DNA of 64,000 nt from Balaenoptera acutorostrata (lineage: Eukaryota > Chordata > Mammalia > Artiodactyla > Balaenopteridae): positions 55,620,356 to 55,684,355 of the forward strand of contig NC_080072.1 of the NCBI RefSeq assembly GCF_949987535.1, given 5' to 3'. The translations under genes and the position numbers were made by a program. A model generated the notes under the pieces. That model ran no database searches and was not told the DNA's origin. It saw only the letters and a program-made list of their open reading frames with translations. Shown piece after piece: positions 23,930 through 35,315 of the stretch; the stretch's first letter is position 1; each line of letters begins with the position of its first letter.

Positions 23930-24170
23930 GATTAGGCTCCAGGTGTCAAACGATCTGACTCAAATCCCAGCATTAGAGTTTACAAGCTGTGTGGCTGTGG
24001 GCAAATCACTTCACCTCTCTGAGCCTTGGTTTCCTCATCTGTGGAAGAGGAGTAATAACAGGGACAGACTCATTGGGGTGTTTTGAGGATTAAATGAGTT
24101 AAGGCAAAGCACTTAGCCTGACTAATGGCACAAGGAAAGCAGACCACCGGTGTTGACTATTATCATTGCT
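23930..24170 (+). mobile_element. MIR
   Basis: Near-complete: GTGTGGCTGTGGGCAAATCA, CACCTCTCTGAGCCTTGG, TTTCCTCATCTGTGGAAGAG and GAGGATTAAATGAGTTAAGG. Confidence 0.85.
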
Positions 24171-24383
24171 GTGACTAGTCCTTGAGCCCTCTGGGCCATG
24201 GATCCTCTTCATGGGGCGGGATTCCTGATTTAGGTCTCATGGGGTTGTTTCGACCAGCCTCTGTACAAGGTCCCTGCAAGGAATACGGTCCATATGTGTC
24301 GGCTCTCACTTCCCCTCCATTTCCTATCTGTGAAATGGAGAGAGTAAGACCCTTACTTATCCACTCTCTAAAGGGCCACAATA

Positions 24384-24449
24384 TGGGATGTGGAAGTGAT
24401 AGGAATAAAAAATGAGATTATAATAGGCCCAGAATCTGGGCATCACTTT
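24384..24449 (+). repeat. 66-bp direct repeat, copy A
   Basis: Matches 25814-25879 at 58 of 66 positions with no gaps; begins TGGGATGTGGAAGTGATAGG and ends CATCACTTT. I do not recognise it as a known repeat family. Confidence 0.85.
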
Positions 24450-24545
24450 TCAGTTAAAGCCCAGAGAGGGAGAGTGACTTGCCCAATGTCACATAGCAGT
24501 TAGGGCTGGTTCAGGGTTACAAAGTCAGTTCTTCTGACTCCAGCT
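24450..24545 (-). mobile_element. MIR fragment
   Basis: CCCAGAGAGGGAGAGTGACT and TTGCCCAATGTCACATAGC in reverse MIR order; it directly abuts copy A of the 66-bp repeat. Confidence 0.65.
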
Positions 24546-25813
24546 CTTCCTCTGAGTGATCCTCAAGGGCTGAGCAGACAGAAGTGCCTAGAAATATTTC
24601 TTGGATGAGGGTTGAATAGCCACAGGGTGGGATCATGGAGGTCTTGAAATCTGGATATGATCCAGCAGGCTGGAGGGTGCCCTGGCGGATTTGAGCATTT
24701 TGGGGGAGCCACCTATTGACCCTGTGAGCAGAGCCCAAACCTGGGAGATGGTGAAGGTGAGAAGGGCCCAAAGATCTGCCTGTCGAGGGAGTGGCTGTGC
24801 TGGCTGGAAGCTGCTGGGCAGCCTGGGAACCATGATGTCCAGGCTCATCCTGGTCCAGATCCCAAACACTGGCCCAAACCCCAGGCTTGGCAGGGTCTTT
24901 CCTGCTGCACCCATCAACACCCCCTTCCTGACCTCTCGCTAGGGAATGAAGGACTGGCTGGGTGTGGCTGATGTCAGGGTCAGGGGCCCCCTGATATCAG
25001 ACATCCAGAAGGCCAGGTCTAGGCCAGATGTCATGGCAGCAGGGCCGGGCCTGGGCTGTGGATGAAGTCATGTACCCAGCTCCTCTCCCCTTGGGTGGCC
25101 CAGAACGGCCTGCAGCAGGCACTCAGGGGCCAATTACTTGCCCTATGGCAACTTCCTCTGGCTGGGCTTGGGAAGGGCAGGGAGGTGGTGGAGACACCAG
25201 GGGCCTGTCTGCCATCCATCTGCAGGTCTGAGGTGAAGATGAGGCAGAACCGGGGCTGCTGAGGCCCCTTGGCCGAGGAGGTAGAGAGAGCCCGGGCAGT
25301 GCCTCTCCTTCCAACCATCCCTCGGGGCTTCTCTGAATATTAATCTGTCAAGCTAGGGGGATAACAAGGGAGTAAAAGTCACAGACTAGAAACACAGGCA
25401 CGCGCCTGTTATTTCAGGTGTGGGAGGGGAGCGGTCGGGGGGAAGGGGAGGGGACGGCTGGCCCCTCGGAAGCTAAGCTGTCCACCAGCAGCCTTAGCCA
25501 CCAGCCCTCTGTGGGATGTCTGTCTCCACTCCCCTCCAGCGTGGCTCTTGGGGAGACAGTCTGAGGCCTTGGGGCAGCCAGAATTGCCAGTAGCCTGCGC
25601 AGGCAGAGTAGGCTTCTGGGAGGCATGAAGGGCTCCCCCAGGCAGGAGGGCACTCTGGGCAAAGTGTGCTTGGGTCCAGCAGGTCAGCTCTTGGGTGGCC
25701 CTGGCACCCACGTACACTGAGACTCTGTTCCCAGCGCATCCTCAGCAGCCCCCTCCCCGCTCAGAGGGAGTGCTCCCTGCCCCTCACACCTCACATGTCA
25801 GCCGAGGTGGAGG

Positions 25814-25879
25814 TGGGATGTGAAAGTGATAGGAATGAAAAATGAAATCATGAGAGACCCAGAATCTGGCCATCACTTT
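25814..25879 (+). repeat. 66-bp direct repeat, copy B
   Basis: Second copy, 1430 bp downstream of copy A, same orientation. The flanks are unrelated. Confidence 0.85.
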
Positions 25880-27399
25880 GCGGGGAGGCAGGGGGGCTTG
25901 CCCATATTTTCCAGAACCTTTTCAGACTCTCCCTGCCTGGGCTGGGTGCTGGGATCCAGAGGAGGAGCTGACCTAACCCTCCCCTAAAACGTGTCCCCAG
26001 TCTGGGGTCAGAGAAAGCCAGGGATGATCCCACGTGGGCCTGTACCTGGTGGGATTCCTCTCGGGTCCCCAGAGCTGGACAAAGGGCTTGTTAAGGGAAC
26101 GAGTGACCAAGTGAGGCAATGCCCGTGGAACCCCCCCTCAATGTTTTTAAGGACCCTTCAATTGCAAACTGATGTCCTGGGGTTTCATCCACCTGAGGTG
26201 GGAGGTAGGGGCAGGAGTTCCCTCCTTCCCCACTCCCCCTCCCCAGCTTTGCAGGGAGCAGGGAAGGAGATGAGGAGGGAAGGGCCAAAATGCTGTTTTC
26301 CCAGGCCAGGCTGACTGCTCACTGGAGAAGGGCCTGTGGGGGAAGGCGAGGGGGAGCCAAAAGTGATCCAGGAGGTTAGAGGATGCTCAAAAGACAGAGT
26401 CACCCAAATCCCTTTCCCAGGGTATCAGGAGAATGAGCGGCCCAGCCTCGGGGGATACCTGCCCAAAACCTGGGTTCTTAGACCCAAAGGGGGGACAGAT
26501 AACCAGGGCCCTGGGGAAATGGAGCTGCTAGGCAGAGCAAAAGCCCAGGATGGTGAGGTGCTCAGAGCACGCCCACCTTCCTCCCCCCACCCCCCATCTC
26601 CCCTCCACACCTTTCCCTCCCTCTTCATTCTTCTGCTCAGTTGGTTGGTGGATTTATCCATAGAATGTTGTTAGGAGCCCAGAGGTCCATCTAGGATCTA
26701 TCAGACATTGGTGTGAACCAACTAGAACTTAGACTCAAACTGATAATTCAGAACCTGAGCTCAAATCTCCAGTGTGGAGCCCAGATGGAGGACTTGGAGG
26801 GTGGGTTAAGCTGGCGGCCACCAATCCTCACAATGTTTCTGAAACTTTTAAAATTCATGCTTCCTTTTGGTAGACATACAATCTCATGCCATCTTTTAAT
26901 ATTATTTGAAATTCAAATTGAATTCAATCCAGTGACTAAATGTGAATGAGAGCAATGAGACTTAGCTGTGCCCCCCCCCCATTTGATAGGGCCTTTCTGC
27001 CCTCTCCACCTTCAGCAAATCACTGCCGTGAGGTTGGCAGGGAGGTGGAGACCTCTGGCTTGCCATGCACAAGGCTTCTGGTGGCCCTTCTCCTGGTGGG
27101 GGAGGGGACCTGCCGGAGGCAGCCCTCTAGGCCACACCATCCTTGGACAGGTCAGCCTGTTAGACGCCTTGGGCTGGCCAGTGCCTCTTCAGATGCAAAC
27201 TCTCCTCTATGGGGAAAAACCCAGTCCCATCATCAGCCACATCTTGATATTTTCTGTGGCTTTTTTTTTTTGGAGCAAGAAGGGTAACTTGGAAGCCCAG
27301 AGAACTCCAAGGTTATAATCCTAGAGGTCCTCCCTAAGGGTGGCTATCTTCTCAAGGTCAGGTCTGTAGTCTGAGTCTATAGTCTAAGTACCCAAACAT

Positions 27400-27510
27400 G
27401 GCAGGGAGGGGGAATCACCCGGGACCTTTGTTGAAATGCAGACTTCCAGACCCCACCCCACCCGTCTGAGTCAGACACCCTGTATTTTAACCAGGTCTTG
27501 ACACCAAGTA
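27400..27510 (+). mobile_element. MER5-type hAT DNA transposon remnant
   Basis: TTGTTGAAATGCAGACTTCC, AGACCCCACCCCACC and GTATTTTAACCAGGTC follow the MER5A order. Confidence 0.6.
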
Positions 27511-27560
27511 GTGTGCGTGTGTGTTTGTGTGTGCGCGTGCACACGTGCACTCACTGTGCG
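27510..27560. repeat. Imperfect (TG)n repeat
   Basis: Alternating GT/GC/CA purine-pyrimidine sequence, of the kind that can adopt Z-DNA. Confidence 0.8.
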
Positions 27561-29124
27561 AAAGTCTTCCAGCTCAGGCATCACCTCCCCTAAGCATGGC
27601 CCCTTGGGCTTTTATGGGCACCTCACACGAGGTTGTTGTACCCGTAGTCACAGCAACAACAGGCAGAACCAGAAGAAGATGCTCAGTGCACAACTTACAC
27701 AACGTCACTATTTGAAACCCAGTCTTGGCATTTCTTCTATAAACCAGGAGGAACAACAAAGGAAGAGGTAGTACCTCTCAGGACTCCTGGGAGGCTGGGG
27801 GGAGTTCTGAGGAGGGGCCAGGCCACTGCCTCCCATCAAGTTCTTGGGAGCTCTGGGAAGGTTTGTTGACTGATTGAAGGAGGAAACGGGGCCACCTCCC
27901 CGGCATGCGGGCCCTGTGGGCTCCAGCTGGCAGCTCTGACTGCTCTGACCGCGTGAGGGCCTCCTGAGCCAGCGGGGCTCCTTACCAGCCAGCCTCCCCT
28001 GGTCAAGTTCACGGTGAAGAGAGGAGGTGAGACGTCCGGCCCGCCCTGGGAACCCCATGGGAGCCCAATTATTTACTGGATGCATTCTTGGCGGCTTCAG
28101 TTTGTGCAAATCAGGCTGAGCTCAAGTCTGGTTTTGATCAGTTCCAACCAAACAGACAGCTCGTTAAATCTGAGCTGAAGAGGCCTCCTCTCTGGAACCC
28201 CCCATGCAGCCCTCCCTGTCCCACCTCAGGGCTGGAAGGCCTTTTGGAGAGCAGGGAGTCCAACCCACCCGTTTTACAGATGGGGAGATGGAGCCCTGGA
28301 GAAACTTCTCCAAGGCCGCGCAGTGCTTGCTGTGGATCTGGGAAGGCCAAGCCAGGCCAGGGAGTGCTGTGGTTCTGGAACTCTCCGAGCCTAATAGATT
28401 CGCTCCATAGACATTATCCTGGGCCTCAAGGGCCCCCTTCCCTGCTCTCGGCTTTCCAGTATCTCTCCCTGCTCAATCTGGATGCTTCCACTAGGTTTCC
28501 CTGGATACACTCTCCCCTTTGTGGTTGAAGATGGGGGACAGAAGAGACCTCTGGGCTTCAGTGCCCTCATCTGTACAATGGGTTATCGTGACGTGGGGAC
28601 CCAATTCAATGATGGGGGCAAAGTCCTGCCCACTCTGGTGCCCAGTAGGTCCTGTCTGTTGAACAACTGGGATCTGCCTCCCTGCAACTTCATCCTCAGG
28701 CACCTCTCAGCCCCACTTTCCAAGGCCTGGGCCACCAGCCGGGGTCAGCAAGGTCAGTGGGCCCGGCCCAGCTGTCGGTCTCACCCTCAAGGCCCTTTGA
28801 TCTGCCGCCAGCTCCAGTGGCCGGAGCCTGGGCTGGCAGGCCCCAGGCAGTGATGGATGTGCCCGCCTGGCGTCTCGCTGGGAAACACATGTCCAGTCAC
28901 TCAGGTCCTGGGGCCTCGGCCCAGCATGCGAAGCCCCCCAGCCTCTGCCCCCATGCCGCCATTGCTCGCACCCAGCCCTTTATCTCCCCGACCACCTCCA
29001 ACCTTCACTCCCACTGTCTGCTCCTCCGGCAGAACCCTCCAGTCCAGAGTCAAGTTCACAGCTCTTGGTCAGGTTCACAGTGGCTTTCATGTGTGGTCCC
29101 TCACTTTATTCCCACCACCACCAG

Positions 29125-29255
29125 GACGTGAGGCAGGTGCCTTTATGATGGTGCTGATCTTACAGGTGGGGTCAGTAAGGCTTGGCACGGCAAAGTCATC
29201 AGCTGTCATTGATGAGCAGGGATTGGAGTCCCGGTCTGTCTGCTTATGTGCTCTG
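29125..29255 (-). mobile_element. MIR fragment
   Basis: TGCTGATCTTACAGGTGGGG, CAAAGTCATC and ATTGGAGTCCCGGTCTGTCT in reverse MIR order. Confidence 0.5.
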
Positions 29256-30032
29256 GCGCTTGGCGGAGAGGATTCTAGAGGCTCAGAAAGTCCTGAAGTC
29301 AGGGGCCCGGAGGGAGCCTGGGGAGGGGTGTGCCTTTAATCCAAACTTCAGAGGAATTCTCAACTCGGGGTCACTAACACTCAGAATCTTAGAACAGGAA
29401 AACGCCTTGCTTAGAAGGACTCTTGGTGGTCACTGAGCCTGCCCCACGAGCTCCCAGCAGCCTCCAACCCCTGCTTGAACACCCCCAGGGATGGGCAGCT
29501 CCCTCTGCAATTTGTGGCAGCCCCTGCCCTCGTGGGACAGCTGTCACTGAAAATGTCTTTTCTCCACAGAGCCAAGTGCCCTGCGCCTCCCTGTGGCCCC
29601 TGCAGTCTGGAGACAGCGGCCAAGGCCCCCTGGGTCCTCTTCCTTCCAGACAGGGAGCATGAGGCAGGCATGGGTGTGAGGCAGGCATCTGGGGCAGGGG
29701 TGGGGAGGAGAGAGGCCCAGGTCAGGCCATGAGGGCTGGGCAGGAAGTCCAGCCCCAGCTGCCACCTATATGTGGCCCCCACTAAGTCCCTGCTCCTCTC
29801 CAAGCCCCATTTCCTCATCTGGAAACAGGAGAGGGCAGCTGATGGGTTCACAGGCCCCTGGCTCCTTCCACTCGGCCACCGTGAGGGGCTGTGGGAACCT
29901 CGGGTGACCTCTGGCTGCCCTCATCTCCCTGGGGGTCACTGCGCCAGGGGCTCCTCCCAAGCACTGATGAACAGCTGCGGTGCACCTGGAGGGCAGATGT
30001 CAGCTCCTCATCACCTCCACTGGATCCTGCAT

Positions 30033-30115
30033 GTGTGTGAATATGAGTGTGCATCTGCAGGTGTGTGTGCGGATGCATGTGCATTTGTGTGTGGGTGTGT
30101 GTGCGCGCCCATATG
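30033..30115. repeat. Degenerate TG-rich repeat
   Basis: Long run of GTGTGTG, GCATGTGCAT and GTGCGCGCC; a decayed TG/CA microsatellite. Confidence 0.75.
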
Positions 30116-31499
30116 CGAGGGTGCGGCGGGAGTGAGGGAAGCACAAACGGTGGGCGGGGGACCGGCTGCACCTAGCGCCCATGGCCCTGAGCAGTACATT
30201 CAGAGCAGGACCTCAGCAGGACTGAGGCGCTGTGGGCTTGGCCAGCAGAGAGCCGGTCCTCCACAGAGAGGCTGACTCGTGCGGAGGCGTGACTCAGTCT
30301 TGGGAGGATGCAAGAGCGAGGGCACTTGCTGAGAGCAAAGGAAGCCTGGTGTCAGTGTTGGGCAGAGGGGAGGGCGGAGGGGTCCAGCCTGGTACTGGCC
30401 CTCGGCCCACGCTCTGCCTCCCAGGGTCACCTCGGGGCTGAGCTTGACGTTTCCTAACAGGCTCAGGCTGGGACGAGGTCAGACCACGGGAGGGGATCTG
30501 GGAAGGGGATCTGGGAACGATTTGGTAATTAGGCAAGAGGCCTTGACAAGCAGCCTCTGTGGGGTCCATTAGGGGGCCCTGGGGAGGCCTGCGGTGAGGC
30601 TGGCCACCTGCCAACCCTCCAGTGGCCCCCCCACTGCCCTCTTGCCTACCCCCTGCCATGCCCCAATAGTCCTTCCACAGGCCCCTGCCAGTACCCCTCA
30701 GGCCCCTGCTGGGCCCTCCCCCATTACCCGCCCCCAGCAGACTAACAGCTCTGACTGAACAAGGGGGCCCATAGCCCTCTTCAGCCTCAGTTACCTTGGA
30801 TGGACTCCTCCTCGGTTCTGTGAAGCCGGCCCTCCCACGACCAGAGAGGGCAGCACTTTGTCCAAGGCCACACAGTCGAGGCCATGAAGAGCCAGAGCTT
30901 GGCTCGGGCAGCTCCCTCCGCGTCACCACTGCGATGTGGGTCAGGGTCCCACAAACTCAGAACAGGCAGGGCTCCTAGAGATGGCAAGGCTCCCCTTCCC
31001 CGCCTGGCCCCATCTCACAGCCAGTCCTTGGGCCTCAGAGCCAGGCCTCCAGAGAGGTGAGGGGTGCTGCGGAAGCAGCCTGCTCTGCCCCTTGCGGAGA
31101 GGCCAGGGTCCTGGAGAAACTCAGGCTACAGAGAAAACCCTGGGGACCCACAGCCAGGATAGGAGAGGCCCTGAGGAACAAGCAAGTGTTGGGTATCAGC
31201 CTCTTATTGCCCTCAGCTCTGTAAGGGAAGAGGAATCAGGTGGGGGGCAGACATCATCTCCACCCTCCTGGAACTCTAGAATCCTGGAAGGACCCACACT
31301 GTGCCAGGGACCTACCTTGGCCTCATCTTCCTGAGGATGGAAAAGAGAAGCATGGGCGACATGATCCTCCCCTCCCAGCATCCAGAGAGCGCCCTCAGTT
31401 CATGGTGCCCCCAGCTGGTGACGGCTGGCAGGAACTTGAGCAGGGGGTGATCATCAGGGTTTACCTTGTGAGCTAGAGCTATTGAATTGTTAATGATTG

Positions 31500-31665
31500 C
31501 TAATGGTAGGCCAAGTCCTTCGCTGAACCTTCAGTAGCTTATACTCATATAAACCCTGTATGTCCGAACAAGATTAGTAACAAGCGTCCCATCCGTCAGC
31601 TGAGGCTCAGACAGGTTTAGAGACTTGCCCCGTTTAGTAGGTGGCAGAGCCGGAGTCAATGTATA
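31500..31665 (-). mobile_element. MIR
   Basis: GTCAGCTGAGGCTCAGACAG, AGAGACTTGCCCC and GGTGGCAGAGCCGGAGTCA in reverse MIR order. Confidence 0.7.
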
Positions 31666-32769
31666 CACTGAGTCATATATATATTGATATATATATTGAC
31701 GCTGCTTCCCACATGTGGCCTGACCCACGCCGAGGGACCGCCCAAATGGAAATGAGGTGTGGAGTGGGACAGGTGGCTTCTGAGCAGGTATGGTGGTTTC
31801 CAAGTCCAAGGCATGTGTGGAGAACAACGGGGTGACACATGGCAGGGGTGGGAGGCGGGATGCTGGGAAAAGTCAGCGGGCACACTGCCATGGCCTTGAA
31901 TGCAGGCTGGGAAGTGGGTTTTACTTGGTCACCAGCCGCTCCTTGAGGGCCTGGTGCCTTGTTGGTGACACTGCAGCTCAGAGCCCCGCACAGGACAGGT
32001 GGTCCTTGAATCCCCAAGGTGTGTCAAGCAAGGGCCACTTCTCCTCCACAGGGCCTGTGGGAAGCCACGAGGCCTTCTCCAAAATGTCCCCCAGCCCACT
32101 TCTGAGTAAAAGAAACTTTTGATGGTTCTTGTGCTGGCGACTCACCAGTGGGGGTGAGTGGGCGCGGGGCAGTCAGGGTTGAGGAGGGATCTTCCCTCTG
32201 CCTGCCTTCGCTCCCATGCCAGCTCCAAAACAATTCCAGACCGGCACAACTGGGAGCTTTCAGCACGTTGGGCAGGGAGGGGGCAATGCGGGGAGAAGGC
32301 GGTCCCCAGCTGTGAGGCTGGCCCTCCCCACTCCCCTGCTTCTGGCCCTACTCGCCCTCCACACCCTCCAGTGGACCGGCCTGGGTCTCACCCAGATCTT
32401 CAGGCAGCAGGACTTGAGGGTTTCTAACCCTTCATCTGGTGGCCAGATCCTTCGGCCCTGGGGGGGTCCTCCCCTTTCTCCTGAACCCCCTTTCTGGCCC
32501 AGGGCAGACACGACTCCCCTGGTGTTATGTGCCCGGCATTTGGAGCCCTGGGCTGGGCGGCCAGCATCCGGAGCCAAGAACCACAAGTGCAGGGGCCTGG
32601 GACGCGCTCGCCCACGGAGGTGCTGTTGAATCTGTCTGTGCCCCCCTCGTCGGGGTGTCAGAGTGATTTATGGGCAGATGCCGAGAGGACAGGCTGGAGA
32701 AAAATAAGCAGTCTCAGGGCATGTTCCGCCCCTCTCCTCATCAGCCGCCACCCTGCCACAGATTCAGGA

Positions 32770-32945
32770 GAAAGAGAAAGGGCTTCAGTGCTTTGTGACC
32801 TCGGGCAGGTCCCTTTCTTTTCTTGGCCTCTGCTGCCTTTGAAATGGGACTGAAGACCAGTCTCAAATCACAGAATTACCAGGAGGATCAAGTGAGAAGC
32901 TGGATGTCAGGCAACCACCTCAGAGCCTGGCACAGGACGGGTCCT
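32770..32945 (+). mobile_element. MIR
   Basis: TTGTGACCTCGGGCAGGTCC, TTGAAATGGGACT and CAGAGCCTGGCACAGGACGG. Confidence 0.65.
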
Positions 32946-32949
32946 AGTG

Positions 32950-33400
32950 TGCCCTTGCTCACAAGCATGCCGTGGCTCCCATGCGCCCTCAGCCTGGCTT
33001 CCTCTCTGGCCACGTCCCCCTCGCTCCTTCCACTCCAGCCCCCCTGGCCCCAGGGCCCCGCTGCCTGGAACACTCATTCCCGTGACCATGTGGCTTGCTC
33101 CCTCACCCCTACCCTCATTGTAAGGTCTTCCTGGACAACCTATATAAAATAGAATCTTCCTCGCCACCAACACCAACTGTCCCCTCCTCATCAGGCTGTT
33201 TTATTAACTGTCTCCTTACTATTAGCCATCACTTAATTTTTTTCAAAAAGATTTATTTGTTTACTGTCATTCTCCCCAACTAGAATGTCAGTTCCACGAG
33301 GGCAGAGGTTTTGTCTCTTGCTTACTCAAGAATCCCTGGAACAGTGCCTGAACAAAGTAGATGCTCAGTAAACGTGGATGGGTCAGGAGGAGGGGAGGAG
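32950..33400 (+). mobile_element. L2, 3' part
   Basis: CTAGAATGTCAGTTCCACGA, GGGCAGAGGTTTTGTCT, GGAACAGTGCCTGAACAAAG and ATGCTCAGTAAACG are the standard L2 3' end. Confidence 0.85.
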
Positions 33401-33659
33401 GGCGGTAGGACTCTGGAAGAGGCAAGGTGCAGGTTGGAGAAGCCAGGGAATCATCCTGGGGGACCTGGGCCTGGAATGAGCGTTTGGCATCTGCCAGATG
33501 GCAGGGGAAGGCACTCTGGTCTGGGCCACAACTGAACGCCTGACAGGCATGAACATAGGAAAGCCAGGAGGCCAGATGGCTGGAGAGGAGATTGGAGCAG
33601 GCCGGGAGGAGGTACAGGGCAGGTTGGGTCCGACAGTGGGGAGCTGCGTATGGCAGAAT

Positions 33660-33960
33660 TGAAAAATAACAGTGTATTCTCCACATAATTTTTTAAAGAT
33701 AAGGAGTAGTTTAAAAGAAAGGATGCAATAGAGGGCTTAACTAAAACCCCTTAGACAGAGTAGGAAGTAAACTTATCAACCACATAGTAACCTATATAAT
33801 GACTGTGATTAAGATGAGGTTTAGCTCCGAACTTCCTGTTAACCACAGCAATAAAGGAAAGAATGATTAACTACTTCGCATTGTCTCAACAAAAATAGCA
33901 CACGGGTTCAGGAGAGACTAAGTTCAGGAGTAATTTATCCCGTGGCTGAGCTGTCGGAGG
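33660..33960. promoter_or_regulatory. Candidate AT-rich regulatory block
   Basis: An AT-rich, repeat-free island in a GC-rich region. It has GATA sites (AGATAAG at 33697, CTTATC near 33772), two RUNX cores AACCACA (33778 and 33841) and an ETS core ACTTCCT at 33831, four bases before the second RUNX core. The ETS-RUNX-GATA mix suggests an enhancer; this is inference. Confidence 0.3.
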
Positions 33961-34589
33961 GAAGCGGGGAAGGAGCTGAAGGAGCCGGAGAGAGTCAGGT
34001 GCCGTCACTTACCCACCACATTTCACACTCAGCCGCGGGTCCTGTGTTATCCCATTTCAGCAATATTCGGGAAGACCGGAACTCAGAGGCGAGATGTCAC
34101 TGGCCGAGGTCATCCAGATAGTAAGGGGAGCTGCTGGATTCAAACTGGGGACTATGGGACTTTGAAGGCTGAGGGGAGGGGTAACGAGGGAGAGGCACTC
34201 AGGGCTGAGGGCGGGTTGGGGGAGTGGGGTTGATGGACAGCAGTGTGGAGACAGGAGAAGGGCATCTATGTAGGGGGCTTCTAGGGGGAGGCTGTCCTGC
34301 CCCAGGGCGGCGGCAGCTGCTCCTAGGGTCCTCTGGAGCTGCAGATGCTCTGAGGCCTCTAAACTGCGGGGAGGGGAGAAGGATGGGAAAGGGGGAGCGT
34401 GACAAACACTTTTCTGGACCTGGGGGCCTAACTTCTTCTGTGGAGGAGCTGAGTGGCTACCCTGCAGGTGCCTGTTCTCCGCTGGCAAGGAGAGTGTTTA
34501 TAACAGCCTCCTACAGATTTGGAGCGCCCCCCTCCTCTGCTCCGAAGCCCCCAGGCCTCCCTGCTGCCCTCAGGATCCAGCCTGGTGTT

Positions 34590-34830
34590 CAGACAGTACA
34601 ACGCAGCACGGCTTCTTTGAGTGCAAACCTTGGCTCTCCAGTTCCTCGCTGTGTCACCCTGAGCAACTGACTATAGCTCCCTGGGATGCTTCAGCTCCTT
34701 CATTTGAAGAGCAGGGATGCCAATAGTATCTGCTTGGAGGTTTAAATAAAATGGTGTATGTAAAGGGTTTGGCACGTGCCTGGCACAGGGCAAGTACACC
34801 GAAAGCATTAACGGGAGTTACTTTAACTAC
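34590..34830 (+). mobile_element. MIR
   Basis: CGCTGTGTCACCCTGAGCAA, GGTTTAAATAAAATGGTGTA and GGCACGTGCCTGGCACAGGG. Confidence 0.7.
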
Positions 34831-35194
34831 ACTGCCTTCCTCCTCAGCCCACCATTCCCATCCCCGGCAGGAGCAGCTTCATGGCTGGTCGCTGCTGACC
34901 TCTCAGGGCCTCCCTTCCTGCCCCTCTCCTGTCAGACTGGACCACTTATGTGTCGGAACCTGATCCATTCATTGTCCAGAACTGCCCTGAGGGCCTCTCT
35001 GAACAGGTCCTGGGTTGAGTTTCGGGGACACAGATGACCTAGACCCCTGCCCAGTCTGTGTCCAGCCCCCTGAGACAGAAAAGCCCAGGGGCTATTGGGG
35101 CCTGGTGGAGGCCCTGACCCAGTCAGAGGATCAAGAAAGGCTTCCTGGGGGTGGTGAGACTTTGGCTGACTCTTAAAGGACATCCAACCAGATG

Positions 35195-35315
35195 CATCCA
35201 TCTGTCCAACCATCGATCAAACCATCTATCCATCCATCCATGGAAGCATTAATTTTTCCAGATATCAATTTGTTCAGCCGCTCACCTCCCCATCCATCTG
35301 TGTATCCACCCATTA
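35195..35315. repeat. Degenerate (ATCC)n repeat
   Basis: CCATCTATCCATCCATCCATGG and similar units with interruptions. Confidence 0.8.

Larger units (their letters stand above)
24550..32760. other. GC-rich intergenic DNA, mostly single-copy
   Basis: Holds copy B of the 66-bp repeat, a MER5 piece, a few MIR pieces and TG repeats. 28060-28180 is repeat-free with forkhead-like (AATTATTTAC at 28067) and octamer-like words. Open frames of up to about 210 codons occur on both strands without coding character. Confidence 0.4.

Noticed and set aside
30294..30929. 211-codon minus-strand frame
   Set aside because: Low-complexity Gly/Arg/Pro-rich reading of GC-rich DNA with no known domain.
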